Shown: one piece after another, positions 31,236 through 43,800 of the stretch
How the letters are laid out: every line of letters begins with the position of its first letter
Numbering within the stretch: the first letter of the stretch is position 1
Assembly (NCBI GenBank): GCA_023105745.1
Contig: JALGQZ010000002.1
Location: 45,780,497 to 45,844,496, forward strand
Direction: 5' to 3'
Source of the DNA: Austropuccinia psidii
Lineage: Eukaryota > Basidiomycota > Pucciniomycetes > Pucciniales > Sphaerophragmiaceae
DNA length: 64,000 nt
The notes under the pieces: model-generated
What the model was told of the DNA's origin: nothing
Seen by the model: only the letters and a program-made list of their open reading frames with translations
The model's database searches: none
Translations under genes and position numbers: made by a program

Positions 31236-31645
31236 AGACAAGTGGGACAAGTCACTTGCAACCCCAGACTTCAAAGTGGGAGATTTAGTACTTTTATCTA
31301 TCACTAACTTCGATAACATCAAAGATGTAAAATGATCAAAAACTCCATAAGCATCCTACATTTCAAGTGAGCTTGATAAAGCCATATAAATCCAGTGATG
31401 CTGAAAAATTCCCTTTGAGGAATAAAGCTTCCCAAGTTATACCTCCCATTGAATCATCTGGTATTAAGAAAATTACCACAGTTCTCAAAGAAAGAAAGTT
31501 GAGAACCAATAAAGTAAGGCAATACCTTTTTAGGTACAGTGACCCAACCTGTGAAGATGAATGGTTAGCAGAAAAAGGCATACCTGAAGCTACCAAACAT
31601 GTCAGAAGGTTCAGAAACACTAGAAATAACATTATTACAAAGTAA
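31236..31645 (+). pseudogene. C2 integrase tail and chromodomain
   Basis: After a broken stretch encoding VGDLVLLSITNFDNIKD, the frame 31367-31645 reads SLIKPYKSSDAEKFPLRNK. A chromodomain follows: KKITTVLKERKLRTNKVRQY, LFRYSDPTCEDEWLAEKGIP and ATKHVRRFR. The conserved aromatic and Trp residues are present. This is the best-preserved chromodomain in the window and defines the elements as chromoviruses, in which this module reads histone methylation. Confidence 0.82.
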
Positions 31646-31656
31646 TATTTTTTTTT

Positions 31657-31668
31657 AGGGGGAGGGAA
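31657..31668 (+). other. C2 polypurine tract
   Basis: AGGGGGAGGGAA directly before the TGTGAGCC start of the 3' LTR. Confidence 0.85.
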
Positions 31669-32389
31669 TGTGAGCCTTAGAGGTATTTTCATGTACCCAA
31701 AAGACCAAAAAATAATAAGATAAGATATAAATTTATTTATATTATAAAAATAAAAATAAAATATAAATATAAATTTATATATATAAATAAAAATTACTTT
31801 GAATTTCAAATTTGTGAAAACACATTTTTACTCAAAAAAATAAGTAAAAATGAATTTTCAACAAAAATACCAAAATTAAAATATTTTTGGAGCAAAGTTG
31901 AATAAAGATAATTATAACATTTTATACTAAAAATAAACTTATGAAAACTGTTTTACCTTTAGACTCCTCATAAAAAATAAGGTGGGGTCACCTCTGGGTA
32001 AAATTTCTGTAACTCAACTCTAAATAACCTTAAATTAAGTTTTTAGTATTTTCTGTATAAAAGTTGAAAATACTCAAAACCTTAGTTTAATTCACATCAC
32101 ATGTGGTTTTAACCATCAATTTTTTGTGTTAAAACTGAGGTGTTGTGTGTAGTTTAGGAGTTATGAGGAATTGAAGTATTTTCAATTGAAATGTCAAAAT
32201 GTGCATGTGTATTACATAAGTGAACTGTAATTTACATATGAGGTTTTAATTATTACAGTAAGTGTATTGTAAAACTCAACTGAATTACATATGTAAATTT
32301 CAATTATAATACATGATGAGTAACTAAAGGAAAAATAAATTGGAAAGATTAATTTGGCGTGGAAAGGAGCTCTATCTTCAAGGGGGGCC

Positions 32390-32601
32390 TGTCACATTGA
32401 TGCCAGAAACCATCAACAAGCACTCAAGTTCTCCCCTCAGGGTCATTTCAGAACAGGTGGTCCCCCACCACCACCATGACTAGACCATAGGCTTCTTCAT
32501 TGCACAATTGTCACAACTGAGCAGAAAAGGCTACAAGATCAAGGTTGAATTTCATTGATCTTTTTCTGGTATTATAGGTCATAGTTCCACCTTCTGTGAC
32601 A
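32390..32601. mobile_element. 212-bp TG...CA insertion in the C2 3' LTR
   Basis: Absent from the other four C LTRs. It starts TGTCACA and ends TGTGACA (7-bp inverted ends). It is flanked by gggcc (32385-32389) and gagcc (32602-32606), where the unoccupied sequence reads gggggagccag. TG...CA ends with a near-perfect 5-bp duplication fit a very short solo LTR; a small DNA transposon is the alternative. It is markedly less AT-rich than its surroundings and has no ORF. Confidence 0.6.
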
Positions 32602-32865
32602 GAGCCAGGCCCCCAAAATCCTTTCTTACAGGCGTGAGATGTCAAATTCTACACAAAAGTTTGTCATTTTGTCCTGGAATTGAGTTACATGGTCTGTGAC
32701 TCAATTGATGAGGAGGTTTTGATACCAACCAGGGCAGTTTTAATTGTTGCCAAGAGGGTACAACTACCGTTAAGTTGAAAAAATCTTAGTAAAAGCAGCT
32801 TTAACTGGTTTCTACATCTCTTACACACATTCTGACGTGTTTTGAAGATTCTAGACCAGGTATTA

Positions 32866-33114
32866 CTATAGTAATGGCTGATTTAAGGGTCTAAAATGGC
32901 TAAAACCAGTGCTTTTTTGGTCTAAACCGGGGCTCAATGATGCCATAATTGGATTTCGATTTTCAGAGTGTTTTCCACGACTGAAAAGAGTAAACTTTAC
33001 TTTTGAAGTATGAGAATTGATGGCTATAAAAGAATGCCTTCTTTGCCCCACTTTTCTCTTCATGTGAGAATCTTTTCCTTTTATAATTAGTTTAAACACT
33101 TTTAAACCAATCAA
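32866..33114 (-). pseudogene. C2 3' LTR copy of the antisense frame, shifted
   Basis: Contains FKLIIKGKDSHMKRKVGQRR, HSFIAINSHTSKVKFTLFSR and GKHSEN in the same order as the C2 5' LTR antisense ORF. It then shifts frame, so it is a decayed copy. Confidence 0.35.
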
Positions 33115-33637
33115 TAAAAGATTTCAACCACCTTTTTTGAATCATTTTAAACCTTTTAGCCACGTGAAAAATTATTATAATCACTGTTTGTAACTCTTAT
33201 AATAATGCTTACCCCTGAACCACCCCATAAGTGAATTAAAGCATCTTTCATCACTGTTAGCTTTGTCACTTTGTTTCCAAATTCACTCTGGTCACTTTTG
33301 GGTGTGTTTTTTCTTTAATGATATTTTTAAAGACTTTGTTCTTCAATTAATTTCTTGAAGTTCTTTTCTCAATTAATTCCAATTGAAATTCCTTTTGTAG
33401 CCTTAAATATCTCTTGTAGAGTATTTTTGAATAAATGTTTGTTGTTGGTAAAATAATAAATCTGTATAATATTATTGTTTTATACTTATCGAGTTAAAAG
33501 CAATAAATATGACATTTTTTCTCTAAAAAATTCTATTTCATACTATTTTTAATCAAATTTTTACCTTACACAAATTTTGAGGACAGGAAAAGTACTTGAT
33601 TTTCAATCAAAGTTGCATATCCAAACCTTACATATAG

Positions 33638-34477
33638 TGATAATTCTAAATAATGGCATAATAATGAAATACAATGGCTTAACTATGATGTAATTATCAC
33701 TAAAGCATAAAATACTGATCAATTCCAGTGGGTACCATCATTAAGCGTCTACTAAAACCCTGTTGGACTCTATGAGGGAAGACTTCACTATAAATAGAGC
33801 TCTTTTTACTCTATTTCCCCCTCAGATGCATCAAAAATATTAAAAATATGCATTAAAAGGTAATTTCTTTATTATTTCTATATAAAATCATTATATTATG
33901 AAAGACCAAAGATCATATTCATTATAATCACCAATCTTGACATGATTACTTCAATTTTTTAATTGTTTTTGTTAAAATTCTCGCTAAAACTTTAAGTCCA
34001 GGTGAAACAAAGAATATTTGTAATTTATTTTATTTTTATTTGTAGATACAATTTAAATTAGTCTTATTTACTTTATTTGGCATAAATTAATCCAAAATTA
34101 TTATCTTAAGAATCAAAAGTAGGTTATTTTCACTTATTATGATATGTTTTCTCTATTATTATCCTTCATAATCATTTTATTAATATAAATAATATTTATG
34201 TTAATATATATCATTAATATTAGTACTATTATTGTTATTCATTTTTCTTCTATTATCAAATAACAATTTCTTACACATTTATTTTCTGTTGGTAAATTTA
34301 ATAAATTGCCATAAATATATTTATTTGATAATATAATGTTTTTTATGCCGCTATTACAGTTATTCTTCATTATTATAATTACTATTATCTCATTCTTAGA
34401 GCTGTATAAGGACATTCATAGTAAAATACGTAAAATATTTGTAATATTTTCTTATTGTTTCATAGTCAAACCTTACA
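33638..34477 (+). mobile_element. D1 3' LTR, second part
   Basis: Resumes the D LTR after C2 with gtgataattctaaataatgg and ends CAAACCTTACA at 34477. Together with 22544-23622 it completes the LTR. Confidence 0.9.
33789..33797 (+). promoter_or_regulatory. TATA box of the D1 3' LTR
   Basis: TATAAATAG, followed by agctctttttactctatttc and a cccctcag word. D3 has TATATATAG at the equivalent place. Position and conservation support it as the LTR promoter. Confidence 0.5.
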
Positions 34478-36104
34478 AAAATAATTGATAATTACATAAA
34501 AGGCCTCAATCCTTGCTTATCTCAAAAGCTGATGAAGAAATAAATCAAATTAAGTAAATCATTGAGCTACTAATGCAAACTCACATATATGTCCCTTTCA
34601 ATCTCATATCTGTAAACCCAAGACTCACTGAGACATCTGGGTATATGCACTTTCATAATCAGTGCATATATTCATGGTTTTTATTTCATATATTTTTACA
34701 ATATAAAAGGTAAATACATGGTAAAATATTCACAATACTGTGTTATTACTGTCAGAATACAGTTAAAAAACGTTTTTGGAAATTTATAAGCAAAGTTAGT
34801 GATAATGAAAAAAAAACTGAACAAAAATAGCAATACCAGTTGACCACTTGAGCCCAAAAGTGCTCCAAGGTTATAAATAAGATATCCATATTCTACTAGC
34901 TTATGCGTTCATAATTGCATACTATTTTTCATGATATTAAAAGTATAACTGCTTTGAATAATGGTCCAAAGATCAAAATAGCAAATTTTGACAGAAAACA
35001 GGTCTCAAAAAAATCATCAAAAATATGGTTTGGATGATGTAAAGAATTCCTCTTTGAGCCTCAGTAAGGAATTGTAAATATCTCCAAATTCAGTCTCTTA
35101 ATTGAAATAGTGTGAAAATCTTAAAAAAATTTAGAGATTAAGGTTAAAGCTTAACTTGGGCCACTTTTGATTTATAACTACAATCTAAAATTAAATTTCA
35201 CTGTCAAAGAAGGATGATAATGGTTTCAATTGGAATTTAGGGTTACAAATATCATAAACCACAAAAATAACTCATATGAAAGCCTTATGAGCTCATCAGA
35301 ATTAGATTTATAGTTTTAACTTTCAAAATTGATGCAATAATGATGTAATCATAACCAAAGCTTAATATGATAAGCAATTCTAGTGGATATCATCACTGAA
35401 CAGGTACTATTAAGCTTCTAGTTACTATTTGGAATCATCTTTAGTACAAAAATACCTCTTCTTCCTCTGTTTTCCCCTCAGATGCATCAAATTCAATAAG
35501 ATATTAAATAATGTAATACAACACTTTATTCTTGAAATAAAAATCTTATTTTTACAATACTGAAGCTATGAATTCTTGTAATCACTTTTCCTTTGGTGAT
35601 ATTATTAATATTATCATTAAAGTTGTTAGAATTTGCTTAAAACCTCAATTTCATATAAAACTATAAAAATTGTACTTATTAATAATTATAATTTTCAGTC
35701 CTACAAAGTATATTTATCATTACATTTTTAGGCATAAAATTTCTCAAGATTGAAATTTTGAGTTTTGGAAATAATTTATTTCATGTTATTATAATATTTT
35801 TTCTATTATTATTTACTAATTATTCTTTTCTTAATATAGAGCTTTCATATTGGTAATACTATGGTTATAAATTGTTTTTTATTGTTAATTGTAAGTTTTT
35901 CAAGCATTTATTATTTTTCTAATAATAATAATTTGGCATAAAGATATTGATTCATTAAGCTTTGAGATGTTTACTTTATTATATTATTTTATTATTTGTA
36001 AATAATATACAATATCATATGCCATAATTATAATATTATTTTACTATTTTAATATTCTTTTTCATTAATATTAGAAGATTAAGAGTACAATAAATTAAAC
36101 ATTA
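34478..36104 (+). mobile_element. D2 LTR fragment, family D
   Basis: Aligns, with more divergence than D1 or D3, to the D LTR body: tgcactttcataatcagtgc near 34645, and the gaccacttg and gacagaaaacaggtctc words. It also matches the AT-rich R/U5 part with ttcattaatattagaagatt near the end. It lacks both LTR ends, so it is an old truncated copy. Confidence 0.7.
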
Positions 36105-36627
36105 GTAATTCACACCTTTTCAATTTTAAATTCTTAAAAAAGGTTTTATGCATGTTCGTGGGAGTTAAAGCTACTTTATTCTTACATACTGGTTTGTTAC
36201 ACCCATATTGAATATGATTCTTCCAGCCTGATGTACTATTTTTGATGTGGTAATATCTAATTTTGAACAAATGACATCAAAGAGCGCCAGGGTACCAGAT
36301 CCAAAGCATTAATAAATGTCCTAGCTTAGCTTAATTGGTCTATTGAAACCTTTTTAAAGCCTTGTTACCAAACCAATATCTCATCCAATAATGCAAAAAT
36401 GGCAAATAAGAAGCAATTTGGATGTGGAAAGGAGTTAATGAGAAAATCTGACTCCTTTAAACATTTGCCTTTTTAATTCTTTTCCAAGGATAAGCCCCTT
36501 TAGGTCTATTATACATGAAAATATCTCATGGAAACAAGGTGTCACTATGATATTTGCTTATACCACACATAAAATGAGTTGAGCCTTGATGAATTCTTCA
36601 AAATAAAATTCTTTACGAATCCCTTTG
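36105..36627 (+). mobile_element. A4 LTR, part 1 (family A, plus orientation)
   Basis: Degenerate match to the A3 LTR: ttatgcatgttcgtgg, then gacatcaaagagcgccaggg, then aatggcaaataagaag. The 5' end of the LTR is missing. It stops at ctttg, where A2 is inserted. It resumes at 40790, then at 63675 after E1. Confidence 0.72.
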
Positions 36628-36640
36628 TGTAAGATGTATC

Positions 36641-38374
36641 TGTGAGCCTTTGAGGTATGACCCCATATCCAAAGAGGTCACAAAACAGCTTTAAAATACC
36701 TATTTCAACAATAACAATTAGAACTAATATCTTAAAATAAGTATAAATGCCATGAAAAAGCATAAAGCTTTGATTATCTCAGAAACCAATGCATAAACAT
36801 GTGAAATAAATTACACAATTAGATTAACCTTGAAAAACTATACATATATCATCATGAAGTCATATCTGAAAATGCAAGACTTTCTGAGATAACCTGAATA
36901 TATGCACTTCTATTATCAGCCCATATATTCGTGGCTTTCAGCTTATATCCTTTCAAATATGCATGATAAGGAGTTCAACAAAAAAATAAAGTAACCATGT
37001 AGCTAAGCAAGGTTATAGCTTACAAGGGTTTATTGAGCAAAATAGTTATAGCTGTTGACCACTTTGTTGGGAAAGTGATCCAAACTTGCAGAAATTAGAC
37101 ACTCAGATTCTAATGGTTTTTATGCAAATAATTTTGTAATTTTCATCATTCTGTTCAAGGTATAACCCCTTGAAATCATGGTTTAAACTTTAAAATAGTA
37201 AATTTTGAGAGAAAAGATGAGCTACAAGAAAAATTATCAAAAATAGAGTTTTGATGATGTAATTAAATGCTGCTGGAAGCCTAGTAGTGACATACCAAGA
37301 TATCATAATTCACTCTCTTAATTGCTTTAGAGTGTATAGCTCAAAGGCTATTAATGAGCAAAATTTAAGCTTAAACTTGATCATTTATGATTGCTCACTG
37401 TAATCTTATTTTAAGCTTAACAGCTATTTAAGTGATAAAAATGGTTAATACTAGTATATTATAATTAATACCAATAAAATCCACAAGTTTTATACTTCTG
37501 CCAGGCCTATGATGTCAGAAAACCTAGAGTTACAGTAATAATTCTAAATAATGGAGTAATTATGAGATAAGATGGTTTAATTATGATGTACTCATCCCTA
37601 AAAATTGAACTACTGATCAATTCTTGTTGATAGCATTGGTCAACGTCTACTAGAAGCCTTCTGGACTCTAGAAGGGAGGATTTTCCTATATATAGAGCTC
37701 TTTTTACCTCTATTTCCCACTCAGACACATCAAGAACATTAAAATATAAAATACAAAGGTAATAGCTTTATTCTTTTGATATAATTATATTATATTATCA
37801 AAAAATGAAGTTCATCTTTATAGCCACCATAAATTTTGATGTGATTAAATCAATATTTAATTGTTTTGTTAAATTTCTCTCTAAAATCTTCAATTTGATG
37901 TAAAATCAAGAATATCTGTAATTTCTTTTATTTTCAATTGTAAATACAATTTAAATGAGTTGTATTTATATTATCTTGCGTAAATTTATTCAAAATTATT
38001 ATATTAAGTGCTAAAATTAGTTTATCTTCTCTTTATTATTTTTGTAATAATGCTTTTATTAATATAAGTAGTATTTATATTAATAATAACTTTAATATTG
38101 GTAATATTATTTTTATAAATTGTTTTTTATTATTAAAGGTAAATTCTTATGCATTTGTTATTTGTTTGTAGCAATAAAAAGTTTCCAAAAATATATTTAT
38201 ATATTTGTTTTTATTATATTATTTTATTGAGTTAGATAATATAAATATTTTTACACCATAATTATAATATTTCCTTATTATTTATCTTATTTATCAGTAT
38301 AATAGTGAAATCCAGAGCACAATAAGTTAAATATTAGTAATATCAACTTATTGATTCATATTCAAACCTTACAG
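36641..38374 (+). mobile_element. D3 solo LTR, family D (1734 bp)
   Basis: Starts TGTGAGCCTTTGAGGTATGA and ends CAAACCTTACA. Flanks gtatc (36636-36640) and gtttc (38375-38379) differ at one base. It interrupts A2 13 bases from its end. Confidence 0.92.
37687..37695 (+). promoter_or_regulatory. TATA box of the D3 LTR
   Basis: TATATATAG followed by agctctttttacctctattt, matching the D1 3' LTR promoter region at 33789. Confidence 0.45.
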
Positions 38375-39823
38375 TTTCTATGAAACCCTTGATAATATTA
38401 CTATGAATGTTTTTTTGAAATATAATAAATAAATCTATTATAGCTACAAATAATCAATTAATTTCTTGATTCTTTCTTTTTCTTGTTATAAATTCCTAGG
38501 TATTATGAAAGTAAGCAGTAATTGTTTACTTGAATCAATTCAAATGGGTATTAATAATAAAACTTCTTGATATAATATTTTAAAACTATTTTAATTTATA
38601 ATTATCTTTTTCATGAATAAGTATAACAATAATTCTTGAACTAAATTACATATTAGAGGAAAAATTTAATAATTAAGACAAAAAACTCACTCATAATCCA
38701 AAAATTTCTTGAAAAGAATTGGCAGAGTGATTTGATGGATTATTTGTTTTTTTGAAGGATCAAAATCAATTTATAACAGGAATAAAACAATATAACAGTT
38801 AGGAACTATTGGAAATGGTTTCTTCTATGACTTCAAATTTTTCTGATTGATTTGGAAAGATTTAAAACACTTGAGAAAATATTTAACTAATACTTACTTG
38901 TTGGTACTAATGATATGATTGAATAAAAGGATGATCTGGTAAAAAAAAAGAGGATGCCTCTATTGAGTCAACAACAGCTCACAGAGGGATTCCATTGAGA
39001 AAACGCAAAAGCCATTAATCCTCTTTGTATTATTGGTTACATCACCTGTTTTCACATAAGAGTATCAAAATTGCTGAATTAAGTCAATTCATCTGACTAC
39101 CAACCAGTTTATGGTTAATAAATGAAGCAGTAAAAACTGTCAATAATACTTTATTTCAAAATAATCATTAATTTCTAAACATTATCCATGTCATTTGGAA
39201 TTTCCTCACAGGTTGTATTTTCTGTGAAGTTTTGCAAATTGGCAGTTTCATATGAAACATTAAGAATGGACTGTAAGTGAAACTTTTAATTTAAAATATG
39301 AAGTCATAATTATTTTTTGATTTAATATTTTTTTACCCTTCTCCATTATTCTTTGAGGTTTTAGCAGAATCCATTAAGAATTGTATTTTTAATGAATTTT
39401 TGAAGTTTTCACCTTATTTCTAGGTAGAAAAGCAAATAGCACAGTAATAGCTGGTTGCCATGAGGTAAATTCATGGATACTAGTCCAGATATATTTTACT
39501 TACTCTTTCTGGGTTTATTCATTTAAAATTATTAATAATTGACATGGGTACAGGAGTCAGAGTTGCTCATTAACTCCTTGTCATGTCAAAACAGCAGCTT
39601 ATTTGCTATTTTCTCATGATTGAATGAGATTATAACTTTGTAGCAAGGTTCCCAAAAGGTTTTAGCAGACTAATTGGGAAATTATCAGCTGTGGATCCAA
39701 GCTTTAGAGATATCCACACCTCAGAGGCCTCAACAATTGGGTACCCTGGCTGTCTTTGATGTCTTTTTCCCCCTTAGCTGTTTTCATGTCAAAAATAGTA
39801 ATTCAGGCTTAAAGACTGGTATC

Positions 39824-40346
39824 TGTAAGTGAGTAAGTCACTTACAAGGGCCATTGCAGTGGTGCAGTGGTTGAGGGTTTATACTTTGGTACCCCAAATC
39901 CTAACAGGTCAAAATGTGGCTTCAGCTCTGATCCCAGTGTTCATTTCTCCATTAAGATTCACAATCCTGATGTGTCAAACCAGAAATTCTCATCATGACT
40001 CTAATAGTTGATAATTTTGACCAAGTTATAGTCCTGCACTTACTTTTAAGCTGGTGAATTTTGTGATTTAGTTGTTATTAGTCCTGCCTTGACTTGTAAA
40101 AGGATGATTTGTGCGATTAGTCCTACCATGACATGTAAACTGGTATTGAGAGTGTGATTTCTGATGCAAAAATTGACAGTTAACATTTCTGTTGGGGAGT
40201 AGCAGTCCTTAGGAGTAATATTAAATTCTAATAACCAAAATTAGACTATAATAGCAGGGGGAGTGTAAGTCAGTATGTGGCTCACAAGGGCCATTGCAGT
40301 GGTGCAGTGGTATAGGGTGGATCGTTTGGTACCCTAATTCCTAACA
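39824..40346 (+). mobile_element. TRIM-like element (523 bp) with 83-bp terminal repeats
   Basis: Direct repeats at 39824-39906 and 40264-40346 both start TGTAAGT and end CCTAACA. The sequence agcagggggag immediately before the right repeat is a polypurine tract. Flanks are gtatc and atatc; family-A copies without it read gatatccac, so a 5-bp duplication with one mismatch is likely. The 357-bp interior has no long ORF, typical of a non-autonomous terminal-repeat retrotransposon in miniature. TGGCTTCAGCTCTGATCC at 39917 is a possible primer-binding site, though it is offset by 10 bases. Each repeat contains TGGTGCAGTGG, like a tRNA A box. Confidence 0.78.
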
Positions 40347-40789
40347 ATATCCACTATGGTTATATCAAAGCTTTTTTAGAAATACATTGATATTAAGTGC
40401 CACAAACATGCATAACACTATTCTTAGTGTATTTGTAACATGGGATTTCTCACATTCCAATTATTTTTTCATGAAATTGAAAAAAAAACTATTATTTTAT
40501 GTGGTATTTATGATGTGGTGTTGAAGTATTTTTCATATTACCACCACATAGAGTTAATTTAAGATTATTCACTATATGGAGCTACCCTAGGTGAAGTTTT
40601 GTGTGAAATATAAATCTCACGTTGAATCCATGGATTTAATTGCTCACAAAAAGAAATTCATCTTTTTTAGAATGAAAAATGAAGAATTCTTAATATATGC
40701 ATGACTTATGAGTTATGCATAGCTCAAAAATATATTTGAATATTAATTTTGGCCTATTTGTGTATGTAAGATATGCCTCAAGGCTGACA

Positions 40790-40865
40790 TTTTGAAACCT
40801 CCAGGAACAATGGAGGAGGGGCTCATTCACACTAAAACAAAAAATAATTGTGACTTCAGAATTTT
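40790..40865 (+). mobile_element. A4 LTR, part 2
   Basis: Continues A4 between A2 and E1. The word caaaaaataattgtgacttc matches family-A LTRs (reverse of 39290-39330). It ends at atttt, where E1 is inserted. Confidence 0.65.
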
Positions 40866-43800
40866 TGTCAGGCTGAGTCTATGATAGAGTGATAATAACA
40901 GTATATAAATATTGAACTATCACTGTGACATGAGTAAAATGATAAAAAAGGTTTTTAATTTATATAAAGGGCTTTACTAGATTGATTTAGTGGTAGAGAG
41001 TGCTGTTGAAAGCCGTGGGTGCAGCTTTACCAATTGAATTATTATAATAAATTCTACAATAATTAAGATTATAATTATACCTTACTATTTTACAAGAGTA
41101 TAGCTGTTTTTGACAGCTGTAAGATGTGGGTATTCCTTTTCTGGCAGAGAAAAAGCCTCTGTTTATCTTGAAAAGGGGTGAAATGGCCCTCTAGACCATC
41201 CACGTAGAGAAAGTGAAAAAAAATTCACTTCAAAGTACTGACTTGTGGTTTTCACTAGGCGTTTATGCCCTGTGTTAGGCTCAGATGTGGTTTTGAAACC
41301 ACTTCTGGGCAGCTTTCCCCAATACAGGGGGAGACTTTCACCTGGCAACCACACAGCCCTCTTCTGATGTGTATGACGCATAGAATGCTGTACAGAACCT
41401 GTATGGGACCCCATTATTGACTGAAATATGAGGTATTGAAGCATAAAAATGCTTCTTGATCTGTTTGACACCTCATAATCATAGTTATGGGATAGTATCC
41501 CACAGAAAAGGTGTATTGGTGCCAGCCTTGAGGTATATTTTACATACCCAAATAGGCCACAATTATCTTAAAAATAAATTTTGAATTATGCATAACTCAT
41601 AAGTCATGCATATATCCAAAATTCATTATTATTGATTTCAGAAAAGATGAACAACTTTTTATTGAGTAAGTAAATCCATGGATTTAAGGCCAGATTTGGA
41701 TCCTACACACAAATTCACCTAGGGTAGCTCCATAGCGTGAATAAGCTCAAATCAACTCTTTGAGGTGGTAATATGGAAAATACTTCAATACCACATCATC
41801 AATACCACATAAAAGATCCGTGAAAAGTTTTGTTTTTCTCTATTTCATGCCAAAATAATGGGAATGTGAGAAATCCCATGTTACATATACACTAAGAATA
41901 GTGTGATGCATGTTTTGGGCACTTAATATCATGGTATCCTTACATGCACTTTTGATACACCCATACTGGATATCTCACTTGAAGCTTAATTTTCTATTTT
42001 GACGTGAAAAATAGGCAAGGGGGACAAAAGACATCAAAGAGAGCCAGGGTACCCAACTTCTGAGGCCTCAGAGGTGTGGACAGCTCCAAATCTTGGATCC
42101 ATGGCTGATCTTGGCCCAATTAGTAAACTAAAACACTTTGGGAACTTGGTTACCATGTTACAACTATTGTAAATCTTAAGAAAATAGCAAATAACCTGCT
42201 ATTTGAACGTGCCAAGGAGGTAAAGAGCTACTTAGACTCCTGTTACCATGTCAATTATTAATGAATTTCCATGGATAAACCCTAAAAGAGTAATCAAAAC
42301 CCCTTTTGGACTTGTATACATTTATTTACCTCATAGCAACCAGTTAAACACTGATATTTGCAATTCTATGTAGAAATGAGTTAAAAACTTCAAAAATTTA
42401 TTAAAAATGAAATTCTTGATTAATCTCTATGAAACTTTCAGGATCAATGGAGAGCTGTATTATCTATGGTACAACCAAAACGAAGTACAGTTTTACTAGT
42501 AAAGTTCAAAGTTTTACTTACACTCCATTTTTGACTATTCTACGTGAAACACAGAATCTTCAAAAATTCACAGTAATTACAACCTGTGATTAAATTTCCA
42601 ATAACATTGATAACTTTGAGAAATGAATGACTCTTTTGGAATAAAAGAAGTTTTCCAGATGTTACTCCTTTTATTCTTAACCATATTGGGGTTGGTAGTC
42701 ACATAAAAGCATCAATTAAGTAATTATGATAATCTTACGTGACAACAGATGATGCAATAAATAAACCAAAAGGGTTTATTGTTTTCTCACTCCCTGGGTT
42801 TTTAGTTTGCTTCATGGCATGCCTCTGTGAGCTGTTGTTGACTTCAAAGAGGCCTCCTCTTGCTGTTTTTTCCACATCAAATCATCTTATTATCCATTTA
42901 TATCATTGTTACCAACAAGTAAGTATTAGTTAAAGCTATTCTTAAGTGTTTTAATTCTTTCAGAATCAATCAGAGAGACATGAAATCATATAATCCAACT
43001 ATATATTGTTGTAATCCTGCTATAAATCATTTTGATCCCTTAAATCCACAATTCTATGTCAAATTTTTCTACTTATATCTTTCAATAAGCTCTTTGGAGT
43101 ATAAGTGAGTCTTTTATCTTTAATTATTAAGGTTTTTCTCTACAATTAGTTTCCTTCAAGAATTATCTTTATAATTATTCTTTTAAAAGATAATTATATA
43201 TTGAAATAATCTTATTATTTTAATAAAAGAAGTTTTTTATTATTAAATTCTTCCTGTAATTGATTCTTGTAGACAATTACTGCTCACAGTTAAAGTTACT
43301 AGTAGTGTTTAACAAGTGAAAGAAATAATTCTTTAATTATTTAATTGTGGTTATAGTAAATTTTTAATTGTGGTTATAATAATATTTTATTATTATATTT
43401 CATAAGAACAGACATAGTACTGTTGATTAATAGTAATATTATCATCAGTCTCATAGTCAAATTTTACAATTGGCCCAGCTTTGGGATTTCAACCTTAAAA
43501 CTGGTATAACTCTGTTGGTTTTTGAGATATTGAGCTACAGTTGGCTCATTTTGTAGCCCTGGATAGGATATACACAATGGGACTTTATTTGGTATGGGTA
43601 CACTTAAATATGGCAAAGTTTTGCCATGTACAATTTATGTTATTCAGATATATGATTTTCTCAATATCTGTATGGAGCTTTTTTTCCCCATAACTTTTGT
43701 TCTATATGAGATATGGGGAAATGAGTTTCATCATCTGATAGCCCTTATTGTGATCTTTTCAAAAGGATCTCACACTAGAACAGTAGAAGTTAGATGAGAG

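Larger units (their letters stand above)
31669..33632 (+). mobile_element. C2 3' LTR (1964 bp with a 212-bp insertion)
   Basis: Starts TGTGAGCCTTAGAGG and ends CCAAACCTTACA, followed by the tatag duplication. It is longer than the 5' LTR because of the insertion at 32390-32601. The two LTRs of C2 differ at many positions by eye, so the insertion is not recent. Confidence 0.93.
36628..40789 (-). mobile_element. A2 solo LTR, family A, carrying two nested insertions
   Basis: On plus it starts tgtaagatgtatc (36628-36640), is broken by D3 (36641-38374), resumes at 38375 and ends aaggctgaca at 40789. Without D3 and the TRIM it is about 1.9 kb. Flanks are ctttg (36623-36627) and ttttg (40790-40794), a 5-bp duplication with one mismatch. 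It has no internal genes, hence a solo LTR. Confidence 0.88.

Noticed and set aside
39856..39920. A tRNA gene or SINE head
   Set aside because: An A-box-like word is present, but the cloverleaf cannot be completed, and the B-box candidate lies outside the repeat and is missing after the right copy. Terminal repeats and a purine tract favour a TRIM.
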